From Symsagittifera roscoffensis (taxonomy: Eukaryota > Xenacoelomorpha > Acoela > Convolutidae), in NCBI RefSeq assembly GCF_963678635.1, contig NC_087070.1, positions 12,932,539 to 12,992,538 on the forward strand: a stretch of DNA of 60,000 bases, in the 5' to 3' direction. Under the pieces are notes generated by a model. The model had not been told where the DNA came from and searched no databases. It was given only the letters and a program-made list of their open reading frames with translations. Positions 43,864 to 53,574 of this stretch are shown piece after piece; the stretch's first letter is position 1, and each line of letters begins with the position of its first letter. Position numbers and translations under genes: made by a program.

Positions 43864-46800
43864 TTAGGCTGAGTTGGAACATCTTGTTTTCTTTGGCCCC
43901 CTTTTCCTCGCTTAGCTCTTGTCACTCTGGATTTGGCTTTAGCTCCCGTTCCTCCTTCCACTACTGTCGTACTGCCGCTTGGGCCTTGTCCCGCCGCAAT
44001 TGCTTCGCGTCTCGCTAGCATTTCTACCGGTAGTCTTACCGGAATGTTCAATGGCTGATAGTCTTCAGTATCCGAACTGTCGGACTCGAAGGTGGCTACT
44101 GGAACCGTCTGCGTGGTCTTAGCTCTTTTTGATTTCGGGCTCACGACTGCCCCTTTCTTTGCGCTCGCTAGCATATCCTTGAGCGTAGCCGGCTTCCGTT
44201 TCTTGGGAAGGTCAGGTTTCGGTTTTGATGCCACTGCACTTTTCCTAAGAATGGATCCGTTTTTAAGTTTTAAAGTATGTTCGGATTCAGAGATTACATT
44301 GGATTTTAGTAATTTATACCGATTTAGGGTCTTGCTGGTAGTACGCTGGTATAGGTTGCGTCCTCCTCCACTCCCCTGGATGTTAGGGCCAGTGTCTCCA
44401 CTCCCTTGGATTTGTGGGGCAACTTCCGATACCTCCCTTGGACATGCGTCCATTTGTTGGTCACTATCCAGCGTGATAGGGGCCCTTCGCAAAGCTGGAG
44501 CGTATGTAAGATCAGACCTCTCCTCCCAATTCGAATGCTCGGGGAATGCAACTTTACTCATCTCAGGATCAGTTTCGTCTAAACACAAACATTTTTGTTT
44601 TAAGACGTTGTTCCAATTCAAATTTTTCAAACTTGGTTTTTTCGTAAGGTTTCGTAAAACGGTATTGGCCTCCCTGCCGTGGTGAGCTTCGAAAGGTGTT
44701 AATTTAGTAGTTGCATTTTTGGAGTATCGTAGGGCGCCTAGCGTTTTATCGACCATAGATTCTAGAGACTTATGTTCTTTTTCTGTCGCATATGTTAGGA
44801 CAAAATTCTTCAAACTTCCTATTGTCCGTTCAACGGACCCCGTGCCTCGATGATCATTCACTGGGGAGTACATTAGCTCGATGCCTTCTTCGTTACAGAA
44901 GCTTTTAAATTTATTAGATGTAAAACATGATCCCTGATCAACGTGGATCTTCCGAGGTACTCCATGATGCGATATGTACTTATCAAGAAATTTTAAGACC
45001 TTATCTGACGTATTAGTGGTAGTAACCATTGCTGACGGCCACCTTGAGAATCGGTCCGTAGCAACCAAAACATATTTCTTACTTTCATTCAAGTAATTTA
45101 TCGGCCCCCAGAAATCCAACTGTAAACATTCATTGGGTTCCCTTGGTTCTGGGACCTTACCCATGTCTCCCTTGGGTAATAACGATTTTAGATTCTTACC
45201 CGCTTCCGTGCATTGCTGACAGTACGTGGCCTTTGCTGCCAAACTGCGGTACATGTAAGGATACCAGACGTCACGCGCTGCTTCGAATATATTTCTTTTA
45301 CCGTGCTGGTAATAGTGTATCCGCGATTCAACTGGGACTTGTAAAGATAAAGGGATGACCAACCGTCCATCCAACCACACACAATCGTCCCGTAACGACA
45401 GATCGTTAGCGTATTGAGCCCAGTACTTCCCAATCTTCAGGAGTTCTTCTTTCAAGTTAGTCGTCTTCTCCAATGCTTCTTTTACTCGTACTAAGTTCAC
45501 ATCCGCTGGTATGTTCGAGGCAACAAATTCTAAATTAAAAAATTCTGGTAACGATTGGGACTTCTTGATAACCTTGCAATCACGGGGAATGATGGACATA
45601 ATTTGCTGATTCGGATTAACAGCAGGAAAAAGCTCGCCTGGAAATTTCAAAGGTATGGAAAGTACTGTATTAATTTTTGAATCCCGTGTGTTTTTAGTAA
45701 TTGCAACAATTTCAGGGTTAATGACAGTTATTTCATCGCTACTCAATAAATTTTCATCTAATCTAAGCGGAGAGTTGATCTGAGGTTGTAGTATATTCGG
45801 ATTGTTAGTTTGAGAATCAATTGTAGCATTTTCAACATTTTCAATTTCAAATACTGGGAAAGAACAATTAGAGTCGCTATCCATTTTGTTTGAGTGTTTT
45901 GATGTAGGCAAATTTAACCGTCTTCCAAGGGAACAATATATAGAGCACACTGAATGTCCCTTGGATTTATTTGATTTACGCGTTATGCAAATTGATCGTT
46001 TCCTATTGGTCGTTGTCTTCACGCATGACTTTCCGCCCTCAACCGTCGCTGGTTGTATGCATGTTATTCGTTCTCGCTTGTGATTGGATGAAAACCGTCT
46101 AGACTGTTTAGAACCAGTTTCTCCAATATTCTGATAGTTTCGTTTACCAAGGGGTTTTAATTCATTTGTAAAACCAAGGGATTTTCTAATCGAAGCAATT
46201 TTTGCCACGGTGAACAAATTATCATATTGACTTATCGGTTTAGGGGGTTCGCAAGGATGCCTTGACAAATAATCTGCCAATCCAATCTTGGCGCCCGGTT
46301 TGTGTTCTATTACAAAGTCAAAAGGAATCAGTCTGTCCAGCCAACGTGTCAGTCTTGAAAAAAATGTTTTGTTTTTCTTGTTATTCCCGTTAAATAATGA
46401 AATTAAAGCCTTATGATCGGTAATGACTGTAAATGATCTTCCTAGGATGTAATTTCTGAAATACTCGGCCCCCCATACCACCGCCAGCATTTCAAGCTCG
46501 TTAGTGGAATATTTTTTCTCGGCTGCGTTTAAGAATCGTGATGCAAAAGATATAGGGCGCCATCCTTCTGTACCCAATTGCTCTAAAACCGCTCCAAGGC
46601 CATTGTGACTTGCATCGCAAACAACTCTAATGTCCTTATGAATATCAAAGTGTTTTAATTCAACTATGTTCGCTACCCCCATTTTAATGTTTTGGAAAGC
46701 ATTTTCACATTCCGCGGTCCAATTATATTCGTTTTTCTTGCTGAGGAGTGGCCTTAATGGAGCTGACATCTCCGCAATCGCCGGTAAATATTTATGCAAG

Positions 46801-49187
46801 CTGTGGATTGAGCCCATAAATGACTTCAATTGCGTGACTGTCTTAGGAGCTTTTAGTGCGTCTATCGGCGATGTTTTTCGTTTAAGAGGCGTAACCCCCG
46901 TTTCGGTTATACGATGGCCAAGCCACTCGCATTCGCGTTTCGCAAACTCGCATTTTGGTAACTTCAAGGATATGTTTTCGTGGTTTAGTTTCCGGAGGAT
47001 CTTTTCAACCAAAGAGATATGTTCTACTTCCGTTCCCTTGGTTGTAACCAAAATATCATCAATAAACGCGTTCGCTTGTGGGAATTCGTTTAAAATTGAG
47101 TCCATTACTCGCTGGAACTCTGCCGGCATTGACGTTAACCCGTAAAACCCTGTTCGGAAACGGTAAGTTCCTGTCGACCGTCCGCCCACCAAAGAAAAAT
47201 TACAGTGCACGCTTGTTTCTTCACTAAGCGGTAGTTGCCCATACGCGTACGTGAGGTCCATCGTAGTAAAGTACACCTCCCCTTGTTTTTTCTCGGATAT
47301 GAGTTGTCCTATTGTATCGACAAGTTCTTCTATATTTGGCATCTGGTATTTGTTTTTATGCACTTGTTTATTAAGCTCTCGTGATTCCAATGCTAATTTT
47401 ACGGACCCGTCTTTTTTCACGGTGATGACGATCGGAGAAACAAAATATCGATCCGAACACTCTTTCAATTTTTCTATATGTCCCTGGGTTAATAGCTTAT
47501 CAATTTCTTTGTCCACTTTTTCTTGGAGCGTTACCGGCACTCTCCGTCCCTTCTGCTGCACTGGTACAAGATTTTTGAAAAATTCTGCTTGAACTTTGTA
47601 GTTCCTAATTTTTCCAACTCTAGTAAAAAGTTTTGGGAATAGCTTACTGGAGTATGATTGCCATTGATCCATCTGCTCATCCTCCGGTTCATCGTGCCCC
47701 TCCTTGCATGAATTGTCCTCCGCCCCCTGGATGTTCATGACTTTCCCCCTTGGATCTGCTTGCATCAACTGGAGTCCAAGTTTACCCATCAAATCATGTC
47801 CCACGATGGATGGTCTGGTCCCCCCAATGACTCGGACTTCTGCTGTCGTCTTCCAGCCGTTTGATGCTAACTCGAGTTCCATTCTGCCCAACATCTTGAT
47901 CCGATTGTTACTGTAGTCTCGAAATTCGTCATCGTCAGTGTTATCCTGCTTCAAGTTGATTCCCGTTCTTCCCACTGTTCTTCTCAAATCTTCTAGTGTT
48001 AGAATGGATATCGGCGATCCACTGTCGATCCAAATGTTCATCGGGTGCCCATTAATGAATATTTTGAGTTTAGGCCCAGCAACTTTCAACACCGTTTCCT
48101 TCTTCCGTCGAATTGCCATAACCATGTAATCGTCTGAACTTTCTGATGACCAGCTGTGGTGTTCTCGTTTAACGAAACCTACTGAATTTGCCGCAGCTTG
48201 GGGCTCCACGTCATCCGAGGGGGTATCTTCTTCGTCGAAGAGCTCATCCCCTTGGATCAATCCAACCGGTTGTCCCCCCCTGGATTGTCGTTTTCCCCGG
48301 CAAGTCCTCTCAAAGTGCCCAATCTTTTTGCAGAAATTGCATGTGACGGCTCTTGCTGGGCATCGTTGTCGGTGTTCTGGGGTGAAGTTCGGTTGATCGC
48401 AGTTGTAACATCTGCGCTCTTGCATTCGATCGTGTGTTCGACCTCCTCCACGATTTGGATATTGACCCCGTCCCCTTGGCATTCCTCGTCCCCTGGATCC
48501 GCGAATATTGCTGACTGGTTCCGTTTTGATCTGTAGGGAACCCCCTGGCGATGGATGCGCCATTCCCGTGGAACCGGATACGGCGCCCTTGTAGCTCCTT
48601 GCGTACTTGTCTCCTCTTTCATATGACATTGCGATTCGCAATGCTTCTTCCGGGGTTTTAGTTTCCCGACACAACTCGTTCTGTGCGTCCCTGTTCCTCA
48701 TGTTGAAAATAAATATGTCTCTCACCATTTTCCGCTCCTGGGTGCCCAAATTGCATCTTGCCGCCATTCCGCTAAGTTCTGCATAGAACGATTCTAGACT
48801 CTCACCCTCCTTTTGTTTCCTCGACAACATTTGGTACATCTCGTACGTTTCGTTCCGCTCTTTCTGAAAAAAAGCTACACAGGTATCCAAAAAACGTGGG
48901 TATCGTATTGTTTCCATATCTAAATGTGGATGCTGGTTATGCAAGGCTCTCTGTCCCTCATGTCCCAGGCATAAATACAGATTCGATATCAGTGTACGTT
49001 CACCTTCTGCCCGTGGTTTTCCACCAATGTCACCCAGGTCTGTGATCTGTGCTTCAGTTAATGTCGATGCAAAGTAGTAGTCTGACGAGACTAGTCCATG
49101 TTTCGCCACCATCGCCCAATGAAATCGTTGTTTCCAGTGTTCCCATAAAAGTTGCGGTTCCGCCTGAGTTGGAGGCCAGAAGGCCAC
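43857..49187 (-). CDS. Gypsy gag-pol polyprotein, 1776 codons, open
   Basis: One uninterrupted frame. Residues 1-200 are gag (LLWEHWKQRFHWAM, then SLESFYAELSGMAARC). Zinc knuckles are at 260-276 (CYNCDQPNFTPEHRQRC) and 283-296 (CNFCKKIGHFERTC). Protease has WIDSGSPISIL at 386-395. RT motifs are FTTMDLTYAYGQLPL (640-654), FYGLTSMPAEFQR and FIDDILV (708-714). RNase H starts at VVCDASHNGLGAVLEQ. The integrase has a zinc finger H-Y-Y-Q-H...C-Q-Q-C and D residues in LQLDFWGPI and VDQGSCFTS. A link of roughly 200 residues between RNase H and integrase and a basic, Ser-rich tail are unusual. The first codon is GTG; no in-frame ATG lies between it and the primer site. The nearest upstream ATG (49232) starts MAQPVDGGGKTP in another frame, so a one-base slip near the start is likely. 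The stop TAA lies in the flanking Helentron-like repeat. Confidence 0.95.
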   Translation of the reverse strand: MAFWPPTQAEPQLLWEHWKQRFHWAMVAKHGLVSSDYYFASTLTEAQITDLGDIGGKPRAEGERTLISNLYLCLGHEGQRALHNQHPHLDMETIRYPRFLDTCVAFFQKERNETYEMYQMLSRKQKEGESLESFYAELSGMAARCNLGTQERKMVRDIFIFNMRNRDAQNELCRETKTPEEALRIAMSYERGDKYARSYKGAVSGSTGMAHPSPGGSLQIKTEPVSNIRGSRGRGMPRGRGQYPNRGGGRTHDRMQERRCYNCDQPNFTPEHRQRCPARAVTCNFCKKIGHFERTCRGKRQSRGGQPVGLIQGDELFDEEDTPSDDVEPQAAANSVGFVKREHHSWSSESSDDYMVMAIRRKKETVLKVAGPKLKIFINGHPMNIWIDSGSPISILTLEDLRRTVGRTGINLKQDNTDDDEFRDYSNNRIKMLGRMELELASNGWKTTAEVRVIGGTRPSIVGHDLMGKLGLQLMQADPRGKVMNIQGAEDNSCKEGHDEPEDEQMDQWQSYSSKLFPKLFTRVGKIRNYKVQAEFFKNLVPVQQKGRRVPVTLQEKVDKEIDKLLTQGHIEKLKECSDRYFVSPIVITVKKDGSVKLALESRELNKQVHKNKYQMPNIEELVDTIGQLISEKKQGEVYFTTMDLTYAYGQLPLSEETSVHCNFSLVGGRSTGTYRFRTGFYGLTSMPAEFQRVMDSILNEFPQANAFIDDILVTTKGTEVEHISLVEKILRKLNHENISLKLPKCEFAKRECEWLGHRITETGVTPLKRKTSPIDALKAPKTVTQLKSFMGSIHSLHKYLPAIAEMSAPLRPLLSKKNEYNWTAECENAFQNIKMGVANIVELKHFDIHKDIRVVCDASHNGLGAVLEQLGTEGWRPISFASRFLNAAEKKYSTNELEMLAVVWGAEYFRNYILGRSFTVITDHKALISLFNGNNKKNKTFFSRLTRWLDRLIPFDFVIEHKPGAKIGLADYLSRHPCEPPKPISQYDNLFTVAKIASIRKSLGFTNELKPLGKRNYQNIGETGSKQSRRFSSNHKRERITCIQPATVEGGKSCVKTTTNRKRSICITRKSNKSKGHSVCSIYCSLGRRLNLPTSKHSNKMDSDSNCSFPVFEIENVENATIDSQTNNPNILQPQINSPLRLDENLLSSDEITVINPEIVAITKNTRDSKINTVLSIPLKFPGELFPAVNPNQQIMSIIPRDCKVIKKSQSLPEFFNLEFVASNIPADVNLVRVKEALEKTTNLKEELLKIGKYWAQYANDLSLRDDCVWLDGRLVIPLSLQVPVESRIHYYQHGKRNIFEAARDVWYPYMYRSLAAKATYCQQCTEAGKNLKSLLPKGDMGKVPEPREPNECLQLDFWGPINYLNESKKYVLVATDRFSRWPSAMVTTTNTSDKVLKFLDKYISHHGVPRKIHVDQGSCFTSNKFKSFCNEEGIELMYSPVNDHRGTGSVERTIGSLKNFVLTYATEKEHKSLESMVDKTLGALRYSKNATTKLTPFEAHHGREANTVLRNLTKKPSLKNLNWNNVLKQKCLCLDETDPEMSKVAFPEHSNWEERSDLTYAPALRRAPITLDSDQQMDACPREVSEVAPQIQGSGDTGPNIQGSGGGRNLYQRTTSKTLNRYKLLKSNVISESEHTLKLKNGSILRKSAVASKPKPDLPKKRKPATLKDMLASAKKGAVVSPKSKRAKTTQTVPVATFESDSSDTEDYQPLNIPVRLPVEMLARREAIAAGQGPSGSTTVVEGGTGAKAKSRVTRAKRGKGGQRKQDVPTQPKI

Positions 49188-49214
49188 AATTCCAAGGGGG
49201 TTTTTCCCCCACCA

Positions 49215-49230
49215 TCCACTGGCTGCGCCA
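49215..49230 (-). promoter_or_regulatory. Primer binding site of the gypsy element
   Basis: TGGCGCAGCCAGTGGA on the minus strand, directly after the LTR. The form TGGCGCAG is common among gypsy-type primer sites. The ATG at 49232-49230 overlaps its first base. Confidence 0.78.
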
Positions 49231-49460
49231 TAACAAGGGTTTGTAAAAAGATGGCTGTTAAATACTCAATTGACTGTATTCTAGTTCGCATAAATAAGAG
49301 AGTGAACTAGAGGTCAACACATAACAGCTAGAAAGCTTTTAGTTGATTGACAGGCAGGTACCAAACTCACACTTAATTAAAGTATGAGAAATAAAGAATA
49401 GCAACTAGGATGATTGACAACTAGGATGATTGACAACTGAACATATTGTAGCCCCTGACA
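49231..49460 (-). repeat. 5' LTR of the gypsy element
   Basis: On the minus strand from TGTCAGGGGCTAC to CCCTTGTTA directly before the primer site; about 230 bp. The inner end is uncertain by a few bases because there is no second LTR for comparison. It holds a direct repeat, TCATCCTAGTTG, twice near 49410-49432. Confidence 0.72.
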
Positions 49461-49463
49461 GCT

Positions 49464-49730
49464 TTAATAGCGCGAATTATATCGAGCGTTAATTGTCCCA
49501 AATTGGTCAAAATGGCCAAAATGGCAATCTTTAAACCCCCATAACTTTACGAAAAATGATCACAGGTAAAATATTTTTTCAAATTTGAGCTCAGGACAAC
49601 AATACTTTTTGAATGATATAAAAAAAATCCGTCAAAAATGACTAGTTAAAAAGTTGAAATTTGTCTGAAGAAAAAAAAAACCCACCCTGAGCACAAATAT
49701 TCCGTCACTTTCGTATCGAAAGTCGGAACA
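49464..49730 (-). mobile_element. Helentron-like repeat, second part of the split copy
   Basis: Continues the copy of 43597-43863, from TTAATAGCGCGAATTATATC to ACTTTCGTATCGAAAG and the end AGTCGGAACA. The next copy starts with no gap at 49731. Confidence 0.9.
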
Positions 49731-50263
49731 ACAAGACTGCTCGTATCAGGGCGAAGCCCTGAATGTTCCGACTGCCTTTTAAGGTTTATGGAGCAGCAGT
49801 AATAACATAAAAAAATTAAATGATATAAAATAAAATGAATTTTTTTTTTCTAAAGTTTGAAAATTTTTAAGAAAATCATCCCCCCAGCAGCCATATAAAG
49901 TATAAAAAGATAGATTTCGTTCCTTGTAACAAATCAATTATGCCAAATGAGCTTCGTTCAACCAATTTGGAACGATTTATACGACAGATTAAATCTCCGC
50001 TCACGCGTTAATAGCGCGAATTATATCGCGCGTTAATTGTCCTAAATTGGTCGAAATGGCAATCTTTAAACCCTCATAACTTTACGAAAAATTATCACAG
50101 GTGAAAAATCTTTTCAATTTTAAGCTCAAGACAAAAATACTTTTTGAATGATTTAAAAAATTTCCGTCAAAAATGGCTAGTTAAAAAGTCGAAATTTGTC
50201 TGCAGAAAAAAAACCCACCCCGAGCACAAATATTCCGTTACTTTCGTATCGAAAGTCGGAACA
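49731..50263 (-). mobile_element. Helentron-like repeat, complete reference copy
   Basis: 533 bp. Read on the minus strand it starts TGTTCCGACTTTCG and ends with AGTCGGAACA, four to five bases, a hairpin TCAGGGC-TTC-GCCCTGA, and CAGTCTTGT. The 10-bp TGTTCCGACT and its inverse are thus terminal on one side and subterminal on the other, with a short hairpin only at the 3' side. This is the architecture of Helentrons and their non-autonomous HINE/DINE-1 forms. The body has no ORF. It sits in tandem with the copy before it. Confidence 0.78.
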
Positions 50264-51018
50264 AAAAGTCCACAAGGTTTGCAAAGTTATATTTTCATCT
50301 TTTCGTTAAGTTTGCGGCTGCTGTTTTTTTATTCGGCGAAAAGGAAAAAGTTTTATTGTTTAGCAATAGAATTGATAAGTCGGTATTGGCTAAGAAAAGT
50401 TGAAGCTGCACAATAATTAGGTTGGAAAGTCAGTCTGGAAAAATTGCCAAGAAACGGCAAACTGGAGACCACTTTTTGTCGACAGAGTCAAATGTTTATT
50501 TTTTTTTAGAATCCGAATCAGGGCTAATAAGGTTTTTATCTGTTACCATACTTGACTTCCCAGAGTCTTTCCTTGACAAGCTTGCAACACGAGTCTTCAA
50601 ATATGTTAAAATTTTGTCAGAACGATCAAAGAAAAAGAAAGGACAAAAAAAGAGAGTGTCCTCGTTGTGCAATCCACGTACAATTCAAAATACACAGTTT
50701 GGCCTCGGAAAAATGGTGGTATGATGTTCGAGAAATTTCAGAATTGTTTCAGAAATAGTTTGATCAAAAATCGACGAATCAAAGTTTGAGTTGATTAATT
50801 ATTGGTACAAATGGGACTGGTTTTTCATCTTGGTACAATTGAATTGAACGTTGGTAGAAATAGAACTTCACCATAATTTTGTGTCATTTTCGCTCGGTTC
50901 CTTGGATTTGGTTGAAACAAAAAAAGAATTTTTCGCTCTAAAAGTGATAAGTACTTCCAAAGTTTGAGTTTAGGGAAGAACTTTGGAAGCATTTGCAAAG
51001 TATCTATTACGAAGAAAA
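50264..51018. other. Intergenic, no gene seen
   Basis: The plus ORF at 50422-50724 (100 codons) is Lys- and Ser-rich with no known motif; 50552-50758 overlaps it in another frame. I make no gene call. Confidence 0.45.
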
Positions 51019-51425
51019 ACAAGACTGCTCGTATAAGGGCGGAGCTCTGAATGTTTAAGTTCTAGTGATTTAACGTCTAGAGCAGTAACAACAGGAAAAA
51101 ACTAAATATAATAAAATAAAGTAATAACTATTTTTTTAATTTGAGATTTTTTTTCGTAACCACCCATGTAACCACCCATTCATTTTCGTAAATTTCTTTA
51201 AACGCCCATAACTTTACAAAAAATGATCACAGGTGATTTTTCTTTTCAAATTTGAGCTCAAGACAACAATAACTTTTGAATGATATAAAAAAAATTCCGT
51301 CAAAAATGGCTAGTTGGAAAGTCGAAATTTGTCAGAAGAAAATAAAACCACCCCGAGCACAAATATTCCGTTTTCTTCGTTACAAAAAAAACCAACCCGA
51401 GCGCAAATATTCCGTTACTTTTTTC
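51019..51425 (-). mobile_element. Helentron-like repeat, deleted copy
   Basis: Starts ACAAGACTGCTCG; the hairpin is degraded (AGGGCGGAGCTCTGA). The middle (CGCGTTAATAGCG part) is missing, joining near 51190 to AACTTTACAAAAAATGATC and GGCTAGTTGGAAAGTCG. It lacks the AGTCGGAACA end. Confidence 0.75.
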
Positions 51426-51444
51426 TACGAAAATTATCCTCGTA

Positions 51445-51713
51445 GATACTTTATATGCCATATAAAGTACAAAAGGATGGATTTACCTCCTTGTAACAAA
51501 TCAATTATAGCAATTTAGCTTCTTTCAACCAGTTTGGAATGATTTCTGAGAGGGTTTAAATCTCCGCTCACGTGATAATAGCGCAAAGTATATCGCGCTT
51601 TAATTGTCCCAAATTGGCCGAAATTTCTCAAACCGCGATAACTTTTTGAAACATGATCACAGGTAAAATATCTTTTTAAATTTAAGTTCAGGCAACACTA
51701 TCTTTAAAATGAA
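51445..51713 (-). mobile_element. Helentron-like repeat, middle fragment
   Basis: Starts in GCCATATAAAGTACAAAAGG and runs to ATCACAGGTAAAATATC and TTCAGGCAACACTATC, then stops where the next copy begins. It may be the displaced middle of the 51019 copy. Confidence 0.72.
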
Positions 51714-52243
51714 ACAAGACTGCTTGTATCAGGGCGAAGCCCTGAATGTTCCGACTGCCTTTTAAGGTCTATGGAGCATTAATAACATGAAAAAATTCTG
51801 TAATAGAAAAAATAAAAAATAGAAATTTTTGAAAAAATTTGAGATTTTATGTAAAAACATCCCCCTACACGTCATATTAAGTACAAATTGATAAATTTTG
51901 CGCCTATTAACAAATCAATTATGGCATAAAAGCATCCGTGAACCAATTTGGAACGATTTCTAAGACGGATTAAATCTCGCTTACGCGTTACTAGCGCAAA
52001 ATTTATCGCGCGTTAATTGTCCCAAATTGGCCAAAATGGCAGTCTTTAAACCCCCATAACTTTATGAAAAATCATCACAGGTAAAATATCTTTTCAAATT
52101 CAAGCTCAGGAAAACATTAGCTTTCGAATGATATAAAACAATTCCGTCAAAAATGGCTAGTTAAAAAGTCAAAATTTGTCTGAAGAAAAAAAACCCACCC
52201 CGAGCACAAATATTCCGTTACTTTCGTATCGAAAGTCGGAACA
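51714..52243 (-). mobile_element. Helentron-like repeat, complete copy
   Basis: 530 bp, with all landmarks: ACAAGACTGC start, hairpin TCAGGGC-GAA-GCCCTGA, TGTTCCGACTGCC, CGCGTTACTAGCGC, and ACTTTCGTATCGAAAG with AGTCGGAACA at the end. A fragment of the last 100 bp follows at 52250-52345. Confidence 0.82.
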
Positions 52244-52479
52244 ATAAAAAAGTTCCGTAAAAATTCTAGTTAAAAAGTCGAAATTTGGTTGAAGAAAAAA
52301 ACCCCGAGCACAAATATTCCAATACTTTCGTTACTTAAGTCGGAAAAATTACTAGCACTGTTGTATATTTTACAAAGAGAGCTCTAGATTGCAGTCAGCG
52401 CTAGGTGAAAACGGAAAGAGAATTTTTTTGGAAAATCCTCGCATCAAGACGCACTCAAAATTGCTCAAAAAAGTCAAGT

Positions 52480-53130
52480 ATTTCCACGGAGCAAAATACC
52501 TTTATCCTTGCATACTAATTCAAGATCCAAATGAAACAGGTGATCGCATCAAATACTGAAGCTGCAGTAACTATTGATATCTGGACTCATAACTACTATA
52601 AGCGTTCATACATTTTTTTTAACGGTCGAAATTTACAAACTTCAAAGGAATCGTTGCAATTGAAGGGTTGTCTGGAGAAGCACACTGCCATCAGCATCAA
52701 AAAGTCTGTCAAAGTATCAAAGACGTTTTCAATGATTTTGGTTTAGATTTTGACGATACTGAGTCAGTTACCGATGCTGCGATTATAATATGATAGCTGC
52801 TTTCCAGCACCAGCTGAGATCCCACTGCAAAATGCATTGCCTGTCAACAGTACTACTTGCATTAGAAATCGTGATCTGACTCAGTTCACCCACAAATAAA
52901 ATAGGACCAAAGCTCTAATTTTGTTCGTTAATCGCTCGGAGATATTGAGCAGTTTTTGAGCAGTTTTACTGACCACAGATATTGAGCAGTTTTTGCGAAA
53001 TTCAATGCAATTTTCGATAACTATCAGCCAGTTCAGTTCCGAGCTTACATTGAGTTGTACCGCCTTTTTACTCTAAGAGGGAAAATTTTGGTTGGCCTTC
53101 TATAACCATTTTATCAAGCCGCTAACAAAT
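52480..53130 (+). pseudogene. hAT transposase remnant
   Basis: Broken frames show the hAT order. 52531-52700: VTIDIWTHNYYKRSYIFF, the first catalytic Asp region (T-x-D-x-W-T), then a Leu-rich stretch and KHTAISIKKS. In the next frame CQSIKDVFNDFGLDFDD and ESVTDAAI, where the family has T-D-x-x-x-N-M. Then MIAAFQHQLRSHCKMHCLS, the C-x-x-H helix. Later pieces (53000-53120) are weak. At least two frameshifts and several stops are present, so it is a fossil. I see no terminal inverted repeats. Confidence 0.6.
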
Positions 53131-53574
53131 ATATTCCAAAAAAGACAATTCGTCGGTCTAAAGCCCCCATTGGATTTCATCACACTCAATAAGTGCTGCA
53201 AATCCTCTTCAGACGGCATTGAAACATAATTATTCTGACGAAAAAGTTAAAGGCTGCAAGCAAGAGTTGAATGATCGATAAATGGGAAGGCAAAAGAACC
53301 CAAGAAAATGTCATACAAAATTACCAGCTTATGCTCTGATTTTGCAATCTTTGAGGTTTTTAACAATTTTTTTTGCATCTGTGTACAAAATAGACAACAA
53401 AACCTTGAATGTTTCAGGCGAGAGTATTTTTCCAGGAATACACTTATCAGATTTTTTCGTTTCGCAATGCAAAATTCTGAGCAAACTGAGTAAATGCGAA
53501 CCAGGAGAAAATTCAGTTGATAGTATATCTCTTAACATTTTCATTTTGATGTAACTCTTCTGTTTGAATTATAT
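53131..53574. other. No supported gene
   Basis: ORF 53282-53554 (+, 90 codons) has no motif I know; its minus-strand shadow is 53329-53544. It may be spacer between the hAT and LINE remnants. Confidence 0.4.

Larger units (their letters stand above)
43864..49460 (-). mobile_element. Ty3/gypsy LTR retrotransposon lacking its 3' LTR
   Basis: About 5.6 kb on the minus strand: one LTR (49231-49460), primer site, then gag-pol to the left edge. It lies inside a Helentron-like repeat (43597-43863 plus 49464-49730). The LTR start TGTCAGGGGCTAC occurs only once, so no second LTR exists in the window. The left end is cut just after a purine-rich tract (GAGGAAAAGGGGG on the minus strand near 43900-43915), where the 3' LTR should begin soon after. 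The deletion also took 11 bases of the host repeat. Order gag-PR-RT-RH-IN is gypsy type; the double zinc knuckle resembles mag-like elements. Confidence 0.92.

Noticed and set aside
44092-49246. Plus-strand frames opposite the gypsy polyprotein (up to 197 codons)
   Set aside because: Antisense shadows of a frame with clear RT, protease and integrase motifs.
43597-50263. Reading the repeats on both sides of the gypsy element as its LTRs
   Set aside because: The left part (43597-43863) and the right part (49464-49730) are different, complementary halves of one repeat copy, not duplicates, and the same family occurs elsewhere without gypsy.
50422-50724. 100-codon plus-strand frame between Helentron-like copies
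   Set aside because: Low-complexity Lys-rich end, overlapping frame of similar length, no family match.
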